The notes beneath the pieces are model-generated. The model did no database searches. It saw only the letters and a list, made by a program, of their open reading frames with translations, and had not been told where the DNA came from. 64,000 nt of DNA from Bilophila sp964538355 (lineage in GTDB: Bacteria > Desulfobacterota > Desulfovibrionia > Desulfovibrionales > Desulfovibrionaceae), in NCBI GenBank assembly GCA_964538355.1, contig CAZIFC010000004.1, positions 92,142 through 156,141 of the forward strand, given 5' to 3'. How positions within the stretch are numbered: position 1 is the stretch's first letter; each line of letters begins with the position of its first letter. The position numbers and the translations under genes are program-made. Below are positions 8,475-16,337 of this stretch, one piece after another.

Positions 8475-9205
8475 AACGTTCACGAATCCTGCCCATCATC
8501 CTTCTTGCCCTGCTGATCGGCGGCGGCTGGTATTTTCTGCAAAATGACAAGGCGGCGTTGCTTGGCCGGCTTTTAGGCAGTGCCCAAGAAAACGGCCTCC
8601 GTTCCTTTGACGGCAGCAAGCTGCAGGACAATGGCACGCTGTCCGGCAATCCGCTTGAAGAGGTGGCGGGCCTCGCCATCAAGGGCATCAACCTGTTTCA
8701 GGGCAACAAGGGCATCGAGCTTTGGCGGCTCAAGGCTTCATGGGCGCATATGTCCCAGAACGGCGAACAGATCGACGTGGAAATGCCTGTCGTCCGGTAT
8801 GCCCTTGGCGATGGCTCCACAAGCAACCCTGACGACGATGTGCTTGACGTCAAGTCGAAATTCGGCAAAATCACAGACAACCAACGCTTCCTCACGCTGT
8901 GGGACGACGTTGTCATCACCCGCTATGATGACGTGCTCACCGGACCCAGGATGACGTACAATGCGGACAAGCGTCAGATAGTTTTCCCAGATGGAGCCGA
9001 GCTTGAAAGCCCCACTGCCTCTGGAAGTGCCCGTGTCTTTTCATGGGATCTGGCCCAAAACGTGATGCATGCCTCCGGCGACGTGCTCGTCATTCTCAAG
9101 CCCCGCACGCCCACTTCGGACACATCCGGGAAAGACAACCCTGCGGGCACGCCTGCCTCCGGGAAGCTTCCGCCAGCGAAACCGTTGCCCACTCAACAGC
9201 AATAA
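8471..9205 (+). CDS. lptC: LPS export periplasmic/inner-membrane protein LptC
   Basis: LptC is a single-pass inner-membrane protein that takes lipopolysaccharide from LptBFG and passes it to LptA. The 244-residue protein has one N-terminal membrane anchor (ILPIILLALLIGGGWYFL, residues 6-23), then a beta-rich periplasmic domain with INLFQGNKGIELWRLKASW and VDVKSKFGKITDNQRFLTLWDDVVI. A Pro/Lys/Thr-rich tail of about 35 residues follows. The start overlaps the kdsC stop (ATGA). Position before lptA and lptB supports the call. Confidence 0.88.
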   Translation: MKRSRILPIILLALLIGGGWYFLQNDKAALLGRLLGSAQENGLRSFDGSKLQDNGTLSGNPLEEVAGLAIKGINLFQGNKGIELWRLKASWAHMSQNGEQIDVEMPVVRYALGDGSTSNPDDDVLDVKSKFGKITDNQRFLTLWDDVVITRYDDVLTGPRMTYNADKRQIVFPDGAELESPTASGSARVFSWDLAQNVMHASGDVLVILKPRTPTSDTSGKDNPAGTPASGKLPPAKPLPTQQQ

Positions 9206-9230
9206 CTCCTTTCTTGCTCAGGAATGCCGC

Positions 9231-9800
9231 ATGAAAAAACTTTTTTTGGGAATAACCATGCTGAGTCTTGGCCTGCTCTGTTCAGCCTCGCTCCACGCCG
9301 CCCCCATGACGCCGCCCAAGCCAGCCAAAGATGTCGAAACACGCATCACCTCCGACCAGCTGACCTACGAAGCCGAGAAGCATCTCGTCGTTTTTGATAA
9401 AAATGTCCATGTAAAGCGTCCCGATTTCGAGCTTTGGGCGGACAGGATCAATGTCTATCTGAAGCCGGCCAAAAACGGCGCAAAGGAAGGCGGAGAAAAA
9501 GGCGGCATGCCCGCCGGAATGGCTTCCGGAGACGTAGACCGCATCGTTGCCGAACGCAACGTACGCATGAAAAGCGAAAACAGAAACGGCACATGTGCCA
9601 AGGCCACCTATACCATGGATAACGGCGTTCTGCTGATGGAAGGCGATCCCCGCCTGACGGATGGCGAGAATACGGTTACCGGCGAAACCATCAAATATTT
9701 TACTGAAGAAAATCGCAGTGAAGTGATGGGCGGCTCCAAAAAACGTGTTGAGGCGGTCTTTTCCGGCTCCAAGACCAGCCCCATCAGAGGAAACCGCTGA
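9231..9800 (+). CDS. lptA: LPS transport periplasmic protein LptA (OstA-like)
   Basis: LptA forms the periplasmic bridge that carries lipopolysaccharide to the outer membrane. The 189-residue precursor has a clear Sec signal, MKKLFLGITMLSLGLLCSA with cleavage near LHA-AP. The mature part has the OstA beta pattern: RITSDQLTYEAEKHLVVFDKNVHVKR, then RIVAERNVRMKSEN and GDPRLTDGENTVTGETIKYF. The ATG at 9231 starts the signal peptide; the longer open frame lies inside lptC. Its stop overlaps the lptB start (TGATG). Confidence 0.9.
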   Translation: MKKLFLGITMLSLGLLCSASLHAAPMTPPKPAKDVETRITSDQLTYEAEKHLVVFDKNVHVKRPDFELWADRINVYLKPAKNGAKEGGEKGGMPAGMASGDVDRIVAERNVRMKSENRNGTCAKATYTMDNGVLLMEGDPRLTDGENTVTGETIKYFTEENRSEVMGGSKKRVEAVFSGSKTSPIRGNR

Positions 9801-10522
9801 TGGCAAGGTTATCGGGCGTTGAACTGCGGAAGTGGTACGGACAGCGCGAAGTTGTCCGGGGCGTCTCCCCGGAAGTTCACCAGGGCGAAATCGTTGGGCT
9901 TCTCGGCCCTAATGGAGCGGGAAAGACCACGTCTTTCTACATGCTGACCGGGATTATCAAACCCTCCTCGGGGCAAGTGCTGCTTGACGAGCAGGATATC
10001 GGCACATGGCCCCTGCACGAACGCGCCCGCGTCGGGATCTCCTATCTGCCTCAGGAAAGCTCGGTCTTCAAAAAGCTCACGGTTCGCCAGAATCTCCAGA
10101 TCATCCTGGAACACACCGGGCTTTCACGGGCAGAGCAGAAGCAGCGGGCGGATCTCCTGCTGGAAGATTTCGGCCTGACACGCTTGGAAAAATCGCATGC
10201 CATGCACCTCTCCGGCGGCGAACGCCGACGCCTCGAGATTGCCCGCGCCCTTATCCGCGAGCCGAAATTCGTTTTGCTGGACGAACCCTTTGCCGGGATT
10301 GACCCGCTTGCCGTAGGGGATATTCAGGGGCTGGTGCGCGCCCTGCGCGATCGGGGGATCGGTGTTTTGATTTCCGACCATAACGTCAGAGAAACCCTGA
10401 ACATCTGCGACAGAGCCTACCTGATGGTTCAGGGGCAGGTTGTTCTGTCCGGGACACCGGAAACCATCGTCAACAGCGAGAAAGCCCGAAGCGTTTACCT
10501 CGGCGAAAGCTTTTCGCTGTAA
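9800..10522 (+). CDS. lptB: LPS export ABC transporter ATPase LptB
   Basis: LptB powers lipopolysaccharide extraction from the inner membrane together with LptF and LptG, which are not in this window. The 240 residues carry Walker A GLLGPNGAGKTTSFYM, Q-loop SYLPQESSVFKKLTVRQN, signature LSGGERRRLEIARAL, Walker B FVLLDEPFAGIDPLAV and the H-loop in LISDHNVRETL. The QESSVFKKLTV stretch is typical of LptB. It is the last gene of the kdsA-kdsC-lptCAB operon and is followed by a hairpin. In many genomes rpoN would come next; here it is 39.5 kb away. Confidence 0.96.
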   Translation: MARLSGVELRKWYGQREVVRGVSPEVHQGEIVGLLGPNGAGKTTSFYMLTGIIKPSSGQVLLDEQDIGTWPLHERARVGISYLPQESSVFKKLTVRQNLQIILEHTGLSRAEQKQRADLLLEDFGLTRLEKSHAMHLSGGERRRLEIARALIREPKFVLLDEPFAGIDPLAVGDIQGLVRALRDRGIGVLISDHNVRETLNICDRAYLMVQGQVVLSGTPETIVNSEKARSVYLGESFSL

Positions 10523-10535
10523 CGCCGCATCGTTC

Positions 10536-10559
10536 AAAGCCCCCGTCACCGGGGGCTTT
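10536..10559 (+). terminator. Terminator after lptB
   Basis: A 10-bp stem, AAAGCCCCCG pairing with CGGGGGCTTT around a TCAC loop, sits 14 bases after the lptB stop. The T run is short (CTTTCTTG). Confidence 0.7.
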
Positions 10560-10570
10560 CTTGCAAACAA

Positions 10571-10591
10571 AAAGCCGCATGACGCGGCTTT
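10571..10591 (-). terminator. Terminator of the amino-acid ABC operon
   Basis: AAAGCCGC and GCGGCTTT form a stem around ATGAC. Read on the minus strand it is followed by TTTTTGTTTG, just beyond the stop of the ATPase gene at 10614. On the plus strand it is also followed by T residues, so it may work both ways. Confidence 0.7.
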
Positions 10592-10613
10592 CTGTTTTTT
10601 GGGCAAGCAAGGA

Positions 10614-11369
10614 TTACAAAATCTGCTTGAGGAATTGCTGAAGGCGGGGATGCTCCGGTTCCGTGAAAAATTTTGCCGGAGGAGCAACCTCAAGGATCTG
10701 TCCCTGATCCATGAAGACGATGCGGTCCGCCACTTCACGGGCAAAGCCCATTTCATGCGTCACACACACCATGGTCATGCCTTCGTTAGCGAGCTTGACC
10801 ATAACGTCGAGCACTTCGCCGATCATTTCCGGGTCGAGGGCGGAGGTCGGCTCGTCGAAAAGCATGATGTTCGGCTGCATGGCGAGAGCACGGGCAATCG
10901 CGACACGCTGCTGCTGACCGCCTGAAAGCATGCTCGGATAGACGTTGACCTTTTCGGAAAGCCCCACTTTCTTGAGCAGCTGCAGCGCACGCTCTTCAGC
11001 ATCGTGCTTGGAGATATTGCGGAGCTTCATGGGAGCCATGGTCAGGTTCTGGAGCACCGTCTTGTGCGGGAACAGATTGAAGCTCTGGAACACCATGCCC
11101 AGATCCTGCCGGATCTTGTTGATGTCGTTTTCCGGGGCATTGATGTCGTTGCCTTCAACAATGATCGCCCCCTTGTCGACGACTTCGAGCCGATTGATGG
11201 AGCGCAGCAACGTCGATTTCCCAGACCCGGAAGGCCCGATGATGACGACACGCTCCCCGGGCTGAACGTCAAAGCTCACATCGTGCAGGGCAGTCAGCTG
11301 TCCAAAAAACTTCCAGACGTTCTGGATGCTTATGATAGGCGTGGGGGCGTTACTTTCGGTCGCGGTCAT
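10614..11369 (-). CDS. Polar amino-acid ABC transporter, ATP-binding protein
   Basis: This ATPase of 251 residues is of the GlnQ/HisP type. Motifs seen are Walker A IIGPSGSGKSTLLRSINRLE, Q-loop LGMVFQSFNLFPHKTVLQN, signature LSGGQQQRVAIARALAM, Walker B IMLFDEPTSALDPEM and the switch histidine in VCVTHEMGFAREVADR. RSINRLE and the HEMGFAREVADR ending mark the polar amino-acid family. It overlaps the permease gene by 20 bases. The substrate cannot be told from the ATPase. Confidence 0.93.
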   Translation of the reverse strand: MTATESNAPTPIISIQNVWKFFGQLTALHDVSFDVQPGERVVIIGPSGSGKSTLLRSINRLEVVDKGAIIVEGNDINAPENDINKIRQDLGMVFQSFNLFPHKTVLQNLTMAPMKLRNISKHDAEERALQLLKKVGLSEKVNVYPSMLSGGQQQRVAIARALAMQPNIMLFDEPTSALDPEMIGEVLDVMVKLANEGMTMVCVTHEMGFAREVADRIVFMDQGQILEVAPPAKFFTEPEHPRLQQFLKQIL

Positions 11370-12144
11370 AATAGGTAAGTCTCCCTTCCATCATGCTCAC
11401 GCCTTTGGAGAGCAGCAGGGTGATGATGAGGTACACGAGGGCAATGACCGTATAGGTCTCGAAATAGTCAAAGGTCTGCGAGGCGAACTCGCGTCCGCGG
11501 CGCAGCAGGTCGGCCACCGCGATGATGGATACAAGCGACGTATCCTTCAGCATGGCAATGCATTCGTTGCCGATGGGCGGCAGGATGGTCCGCATGGCCT
11601 GCGGCAAAATGACCATGGTCATGGTCTGGAAACGGTTGAAGCCCAGCGAGCGGGCGGCTTCCGTCTGTCCCTTGGGCACGGACAGGATGCCGGCGCGGAA
11701 GACTTCGCCCATGTACGCGCCATAACAGAAGCTGATGGCGATGACAGCCGAAACCATCGGCGGAACCTGAATGACCCGGCCCAACGCATAATAAATGTAG
11801 AACAGCTGGACGAGCAGCGGAACGCCACGGATGATTTCCACATAGGTGGACGCGATCAGATTGATGACCGGATTGCGCGACAGGCGACCAAGGCCGGTAA
11901 GCAGCCCGATGGGCAGCGTGCACAGCAGGGACAGGATGGTCACCTCAAAAGTGATGATCAGTCCGTCGGGAAGAAATTTGACGATTTCCAGATACGGTTC
12001 CGGCTGAGTGGCGCAGAGCGTGACAAGCGTCACCACCGCGACACAAAACGCCAGAGTCCAGGCATTGAGGATTCGGCGGTCCCCCGGATCAGGGATCTGC
12101 GCGCCCTCCGTAACCTCAATGCGAATGTTGGGAGCGTTGTTCAT
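11350..12144 (-). CDS. Polar amino-acid ABC transporter, permease
   Basis: This inner-membrane permease of 264 residues has an N-terminal segment (residues 28-48) and then the HisM/GlnP membrane domain: FLPDGLIITFEVTILSLL, STYVEIIRGVPLLVQLFYIYYALG, and the coupling EAA loop EAARSLGFNRFQTMTMVILPQAMR. About five or six membrane spans are visible. Only one permease gene is present, so the transporter would use a homodimer unless a partner lies elsewhere. It sits between the binding-protein gene and the ATPase gene on the same strand. Confidence 0.92.
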   Translation of the reverse strand: MNNAPNIRIEVTEGAQIPDPGDRRILNAWTLAFCVAVVTLVTLCATQPEPYLEIVKFLPDGLIITFEVTILSLLCTLPIGLLTGLGRLSRNPVINLIASTYVEIIRGVPLLVQLFYIYYALGRVIQVPPMVSAVIAISFCYGAYMGEVFRAGILSVPKGQTEAARSLGFNRFQTMTMVILPQAMRTILPPIGNECIAMLKDTSLVSIIAVADLLRRGREFASQTFDYFETYTVIALVYLIITLLLSKGVSMMEGRLTYYDRDRK

Positions 12145-12252
12145 ACGGTTTCCTAACTGTAATCAGGCTGCGGGCGTGCAAAAAGCAGTCGCATGGCCTT
12201 GCAGGTGCGGCGTGCCTGCCGGCACGCAAAAACAGGGTCCCTACCAAACGGG

Positions 12253-12279
12253 AGGCAGGGGAGAAGAACTCCCCTGCCG
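12253..12279. repeat. Intercistronic hairpin downstream of the binding-protein gene
   Basis: GGCAGGGGAG (12254-12263) and CTCCCCTGCC (12269-12278) form a 10-bp stem with a 5-base loop. It lies in the 177-bp space between binding-protein and permease genes and has no strong T tract. Such hairpins often protect the upstream part of the message, which would raise binding-protein levels over the permease. Confidence 0.6.
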
Positions 12280-12321
12280 GAAAAAATCGCAACAGCACGA
12301 CGAGATGAGAGTGCCTCGGCT

Positions 12322-13065
12322 TTATTTGCCGATCCACTTCTCGATGATCTGCTTGTCGATGCCCTTTGCCTTGACGGCCTTGATGCCCTCGTTGATCTTC
12401 CTGACAAGATCAGTGTCGGACTTCCGCATGGCAAAGCCGTAGTATTCCACATCTTCGGTCACAAAAGCAACCTGAAGCTTGCCCTTATATTCCTGCTTTT
12501 TATTGGCGTAGAACCCAGCAACAGGATCATCACAGATCACGGCGTCAATATTACCCTTTGCGAGGTCTTCAAGAGCAAGGCCCACCTCATCGTAGGTCTT
12601 GACGACGGCCTTGGACTTGACCTTCGGCAGCGTTTCCACGAGTCCGGTGGTGCCGATCTGGCCGCCAACCTTCTTGCCATCCAGATCCTTCAGGCTCTTG
12701 ATGGTGCTGCCGGCAGGCACCACGACAGCCTGGCGGATTTCGCAATACGGGTCAGAGAAGCCCATGGCCTTCTTGCGTTTGTCGGTAATGGTCACGGACG
12801 AGGCGATGATGTCGGCCTGATGGGACTCCAGCCCGGCGAAAATACCGTCCCAGGCGGTGTTGCGGAACTCGACGTCCAGTCCGGCTTCCTTGGCGACGGC
12901 CTTGAGGTAGTCGATGGAATAGCCGACCACGTTCTTGTTTTCATCAAGCATTTCAATGGGAGGCCACGTCGCGTCAGAAGCTACGATGAGTTTTTTTTCG
13001 GCGGCATTGGCGAGAGAAGCACACAACAGCAGAGACAACAGAGTCACGCTCAAAAAACGGAACAT
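12322..13065 (-). CDS. Polar amino-acid ABC transporter, periplasmic binding protein
   Basis: The 247-residue precursor has a signal peptide, MFRFLSVTLLSLLLCASLANA, with cleavage before AEKKLIV. The mature protein is a family 3 solute-binding protein: DATWPPIEMLDENKNVVGYSIDY, then NTAWDGIFAGLESHQADIIASSVTIT, RQAVVV, and GGQIGTTG. It captures an amino acid in the periplasm and delivers it to the permease encoded next. It is the first gene of the operon. The specific amino acid cannot be read from sequence alone. Confidence 0.93.
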   Translation of the reverse strand: MFRFLSVTLLSLLLCASLANAAEKKLIVASDATWPPIEMLDENKNVVGYSIDYLKAVAKEAGLDVEFRNTAWDGIFAGLESHQADIIASSVTITDKRKKAMGFSDPYCEIRQAVVVPAGSTIKSLKDLDGKKVGGQIGTTGLVETLPKVKSKAVVKTYDEVGLALEDLAKGNIDAVICDDPVAGFYANKKQEYKGKLQVAFVTEDVEYYGFAMRKSDTDLVRKINEGIKAVKAKGIDKQIIEKWIGK

Positions 13066-13299
13066 ACCGACAGCTCCTCCAGATGTTGCAAAATTCTACG
13101 GCAAGTGCCGCACGGGGAAAACGCCCACGCTCCTCTTGCACGCATTCCCCTCTTCCATGTTCTAACCGTCTTCTTTTGCAGGAAGATGTCAGGCCTGTCA
13201 AGGCGGTTCCCCGGAAAAAGGTTTTGCGTCGGGGCTTGCTTTTGGTGATATTTCCGTGTTCTTCTGCGTTGTTGTTTCCCATTCCCCCGGAGGATTTTT

Positions 13300-13905
13300 A
13301 TGTCTTTTTCATGCGCGGTGCTGCTGGATCGGGACGGTACTCTCATTGAAGACAGGCACTACCTGTCAGAGCCTTCCGGTGTTGCGCTGCTTCCCGGCGT
13401 CGGTGACGGGCTTGCCCGGCTGTCGGCGGCAGGGCATCGCTTGTTTCTTGTGTCCAACCAGTCCGGTGTCGGGCGGGGCTATTTTTCCGAGGACGCCGTC
13501 ACAGCCTGCCAGCGTCGGCTGGATGAACTGCTCCTGCCTTACGGAACGGCTCTGGACAACGCCATCTGGTGCCCCCACGCGCCGGAGGAACACTGCGCCT
13601 GCCGCAAGCCCCTCCCCGGCATGTTCGAGCGGCTTCGCGCCCTGCACGGACTCAACCCCGCACGGACGTTCATGATCGGGGACAAGCTGGACGATCTCGA
13701 TTTCGCCGCCAACGCGGGCCTTGCCGCCGGGCTGCTTGTCCTGAGCGGAAAAGGCACGGAACACGCCGCCAAAGCGGGGTATCCCGTGCCCGAGTCCGGC
13801 ACGCTGGAGCTGGAGGGAAGGCCGCGCAGGGTCATCGCCGCCGACTTTTCTTCCGCCGTGGCATGGATTCTTGCCGAGGCGGAGCGGATGAACGCCGTGG
13901 CATGA
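13300..13905 (+). CDS. gmhB: D-glycero-D-manno-heptose 1,7-bisphosphate 7-phosphatase
   Basis: This HAD-IIIA phosphatase has 201 residues. The nucleophile motif is VLLDRDGTLIEDRHYL; FLVSNQSGVGRGYF follows; the zinc site CPHAPEEHCACRKPLPGM is typical of GmhB; and the acidic loop is MIGDKLDDLDFA. It removes the 7-phosphate during ADP-heptose synthesis for the LPS inner core. AGGA lies 8 bases before the ATG. The gene runs toward trpB and ends 11 bases from the trpB stop. Confidence 0.88.
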   Translation: MSFSCAVLLDRDGTLIEDRHYLSEPSGVALLPGVGDGLARLSAAGHRLFLVSNQSGVGRGYFSEDAVTACQRRLDELLLPYGTALDNAIWCPHAPEEHCACRKPLPGMFERLRALHGLNPARTFMIGDKLDDLDFAANAGLAAGLLVLSGKGTEHAAKAGYPVPESGTLELEGRPRRVIAADFSSAVAWILAEAERMNAVA

Positions 13906-13916
13906 CGCTCCCCGCC

Positions 13917-15128
13917 CTATCTGGCTTCTGCGAGAAAGGCTTCCATCTGCTCGACATCCTTGTCACCGCGCCCGGAAAGGCAGACCAGCAGGGCCGCCTC
14001 CTTCGGCAGTTCGGGAGCCATCTTGACGGCCTGCGCCAGCGCGTGGGACGACTCCAAAGCCGGGATGATCCCCTCGGTCCGCGACAACAGGAAAAAAGCG
14101 TCCACGGCTTCCTTGTCGGTCACGCCGACATACTCGGCACGGCCCGCGTCCTTGAGATAGCTGTGCTCGGGTCCGACGGAGGGGTAATCCAGCCCGGCGG
14201 AGATGGAATACACGGCCCCCGGCTCACCCTGCTCGTCCTTGATCATGTAGGAGCGGAAGCCGTGCATCACGCCCGGTTCCCCTTCGCACAGGCTGGCGGC
14301 ATGATCCCCGTAGCGCAGTCCCCGTCCCGCAGGCTCAATCCCAATGAGGCGCACACCCTCATCCTCGACAAAGCCCGAAAAAAGCCCGATGGCGTTGGAA
14401 CCTCCGCCCACGCAGGCCAGTGCGGCAACCGGAAGCGTACCGCATTCGGCAAGCATCTGCTCGCGGGCCTCGCGCCCGATGACGGACTGGAAGTGCCGGA
14501 CTACCGTAGGATACGGATGCGGGCCGACCGCCGAACCGAGCACATAAAACGTATCGGGGTTGGCAATCCACGCGGCGAGAGCCTCGTCCACGGCCTCCTT
14601 GAGGGTCTGCTGCCCGGAAAGGGCCGGCTCCACCTTTGCGCCGAGCATCTCCATGCGGATGACGTTCAGCCGCTGACGCTTCATGTCTTCCGCGCCCATG
14701 TAGACCGTACAGTCCAGCCCGAGCAGGGCCGCCGTCGCCGCCGTCGCCACGCCGTGCTGTCCAGCTCCGGTTTCCGCGACGATGCGCGTCTTGCCCATCC
14801 GCTTCGCCAGCAGGCACTGCCCCAGCGTATTGTTGATTTTGTGCGCGCCGAGATGGTTCAGATCTTCGCGCTTGAGGTAAATCTTGGCTCCGCCGAGGCG
14901 TTTGCTCAGATTGGCGCAATAAAAGACGGGATTCGGACGCCCGGTATAGTGGGTAAAGAGGTAGTCCAGCTCTTCGGTAAAAAAGGAATCATCCCGATAG
15001 CGGGCAAAGGCTTCGGCGACCTCGTCAAGGCGCGCCTTCAGGTCTTCGGGTACAAACTGTCCGCCGTACTCGCCGAAGAAACCGGTAGCATCGGAAACGG
15101 GAAGGGAAAAGGCGTTCGTCGTCTGCAT
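13917..15128 (-). CDS. trpB: Tryptophan synthase beta chain
   Basis: TrpB joins indole and serine to give tryptophan using pyridoxal phosphate. The 403 residues include YGGQFVPE, KREDLNHLGAHKINNTLGQ with the PLP lysine, ETGAGQHGVATA, the phosphate loop CVGGGSNAIG, and GLDYPSVGPEHSYL. This is the canonical TrpB1 type. The ATG at 15128 starts MQTTNAFSLPV; the open frame further upstream crosses the attenuator and is not coding. There is no trpA beside it: downstream is the converging gmhB. A leader peptide and attenuator precede it. Confidence 0.95.
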   Translation of the reverse strand: MQTTNAFSLPVSDATGFFGEYGGQFVPEDLKARLDEVAEAFARYRDDSFFTEELDYLFTHYTGRPNPVFYCANLSKRLGGAKIYLKREDLNHLGAHKINNTLGQCLLAKRMGKTRIVAETGAGQHGVATAATAALLGLDCTVYMGAEDMKRQRLNVIRMEMLGAKVEPALSGQQTLKEAVDEALAAWIANPDTFYVLGSAVGPHPYPTVVRHFQSVIGREAREQMLAECGTLPVAALACVGGGSNAIGLFSGFVEDEGVRLIGIEPAGRGLRYGDHAASLCEGEPGVMHGFRSYMIKDEQGEPGAVYSISAGLDYPSVGPEHSYLKDAGRAEYVGVTDKEAVDAFFLLSRTEGIIPALESSHALAQAVKMAPELPKEAALLVCLSGRGDKDVEQMEAFLAEAR

Positions 15129-15166
15129 GGCTGTGTCCTCATGATTCGGGCGGGGCACCACCACAC

Positions 15167-15199
15167 AAAAAAACCGCGACCAGTACCCCGGCCGCGGTT
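15167..15199 (-). terminator. trp attenuator terminator
   Basis: On the minus strand AACCGCG (15193-15199) pairs with CGCGGTT (15172-15178), with a further GG/CC pair inside, followed by seven T residues at 15167-15173. It sits between the Trp-rich leader peptide and trpB, where an attenuator must be. High charged tRNA-Trp would let this hairpin form and stop transcription. Confidence 0.85.
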
Positions 15200-15242
15200 G
15201 ATTGTTACGCCTATAAAAGAATAATCGACAACCCGGCACTCT

Positions 15243-15299
15243 TTAGAAAGAGCGCCACCACCACTGGGAGGAAGGAAGGTTGACGAACTGTGTTTTCAT
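15243..15299 (-). CDS. trpL: trp leader peptide with three tandem Trp codons
   Basis: The ATG at 15299 opens an 18-residue reading frame, MKTQFVNLPSSQWWWRSF, ending in TAA at 15243. Three consecutive TGG codons at residues 13-15 are the signature of a transcription-attenuation leader: ribosome stalling at low tryptophan would block terminator formation. A TTGACA (15330-15335) and TAGCCA (15307-15312) with 17 bases between them lie just upstream and could be the promoter, which would give a nearly leaderless start. The terminator and trpB follow directly. Confidence 0.85.
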   Translation of the reverse strand: MKTQFVNLPSSQWWWRSF

Positions 15300-15416
15300 G
15301 ACTTTCTGGCTACCCCGTTTCCAATCGGTTGTCAATCGGAAAAACGGGCCTGAATCCGTAAAAAGAATCCGCCCTGTCCCCCCATTCGGTGCTTGAATTG
15401 CTCCGGATGAGGGGAT

Positions 15417-16337
15417 ATGACGGTTCCCATGTTGACTTCAAGGCAAAAACACATCGCACAGGTTCTGGCGTGCCTCACGCTGGTCTATATTTCGTGGGGT
15501 TCGTGCTTTATTTCAATCAAGTTTGCTATTCAGAGCTTTCCGCCGTTCATGATGTGCGGACTCCGGATGCTTCTTGCGGGGCTGCTCCTCTTTCTTTGGT
15601 GCTGGCTGAGGGGCGAGCGAACCCTCCCCACCCGGCGCGACCTCAAGCACAGCTTTATCCTTGCGTTTTTCATGGTCTTCGTCGCCAGCGGCTTTCTTGC
15701 CAAGGGGCAGGAGTCCGTCTCTTCGGGGTCGGCGGCCATGCTGCTCGGAGCCGTCCCCATCTGGATGGTGCTGGCAGGCTGGCTTTTCGGAGACGATCCC
15801 CGGCCTTCAGGCAAACAGTTCTTCGGCCTGCTGACCGGCTTTGCCGGGCTTATCATCCTCAGCGTCAGCCAGACATCCTCCGGGGCCGATTCAGGCTGGG
15901 GGCTGCTGCTTGTGCTCCTTGCCGCCTTTGGCTGGGTAACGGGTTCTCTTCTTTCCAAAAAGCAGGCCAGCAGCACGGAACTTTCCGTCATGCAGTCCAG
16001 CGGTCTGCTCATGTTCATCGGCGGGTTTCAGAGCCTGCTGGCGGCCTGGGTCCTTGGCGAATTCTCCGCCTTCTCTCTGGATTCCGTCACGCCGCTGAGT
16101 GCCGGCTCCCTGCTCTATCTGGTCTTTTTCGGAGCCATCATCGCCTACACCTGCTATTTTTGGCTGCTTCTGCACACGCGCACGGTGGTTGCCATTTCCT
16201 ATGAATACGTCAACCCGGTCATCGGCGTATTCCTCGGGTGGCTCCTTGCGGGCGAACAGGTGAATACCGCCATCGTCACAGCCTGCTGCCTGACCGTATT
16301 TTCCGTACTCTTCATTGTTTCCCGCAAACACGCATGA
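15417..16337 (+). CDS. EamA-family (DMT) transporter
   Basis: This inner-membrane protein of 306 residues has about ten hydrophobic segments in two repeated EamA units. The first unit contains FISIKFAIQSFPPFMMCGLRML and the second GWVTGSLLSKKQ and YEYVNPVIGVFLGWLLAGE, the usual end-of-repeat motif. Members often export amino acids or other metabolites, and YdcZ/RhaT-like or YedA-like roles are possible, but no substrate can be assigned. Its stop overlaps the start of gluQ (ATGA), so the two are co-translated. Confidence 0.88.
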   Translation: MTVPMLTSRQKHIAQVLACLTLVYISWGSCFISIKFAIQSFPPFMMCGLRMLLAGLLLFLWCWLRGERTLPTRRDLKHSFILAFFMVFVASGFLAKGQESVSSGSAAMLLGAVPIWMVLAGWLFGDDPRPSGKQFFGLLTGFAGLIILSVSQTSSGADSGWGLLLVLLAAFGWVTGSLLSKKQASSTELSVMQSSGLLMFIGGFQSLLAAWVLGEFSAFSLDSVTPLSAGSLLYLVFFGAIIAYTCYFWLLLHTRTVVAISYEYVNPVIGVFLGWLLAGEQVNTAIVTACCLTVFSVLFIVSRKHA

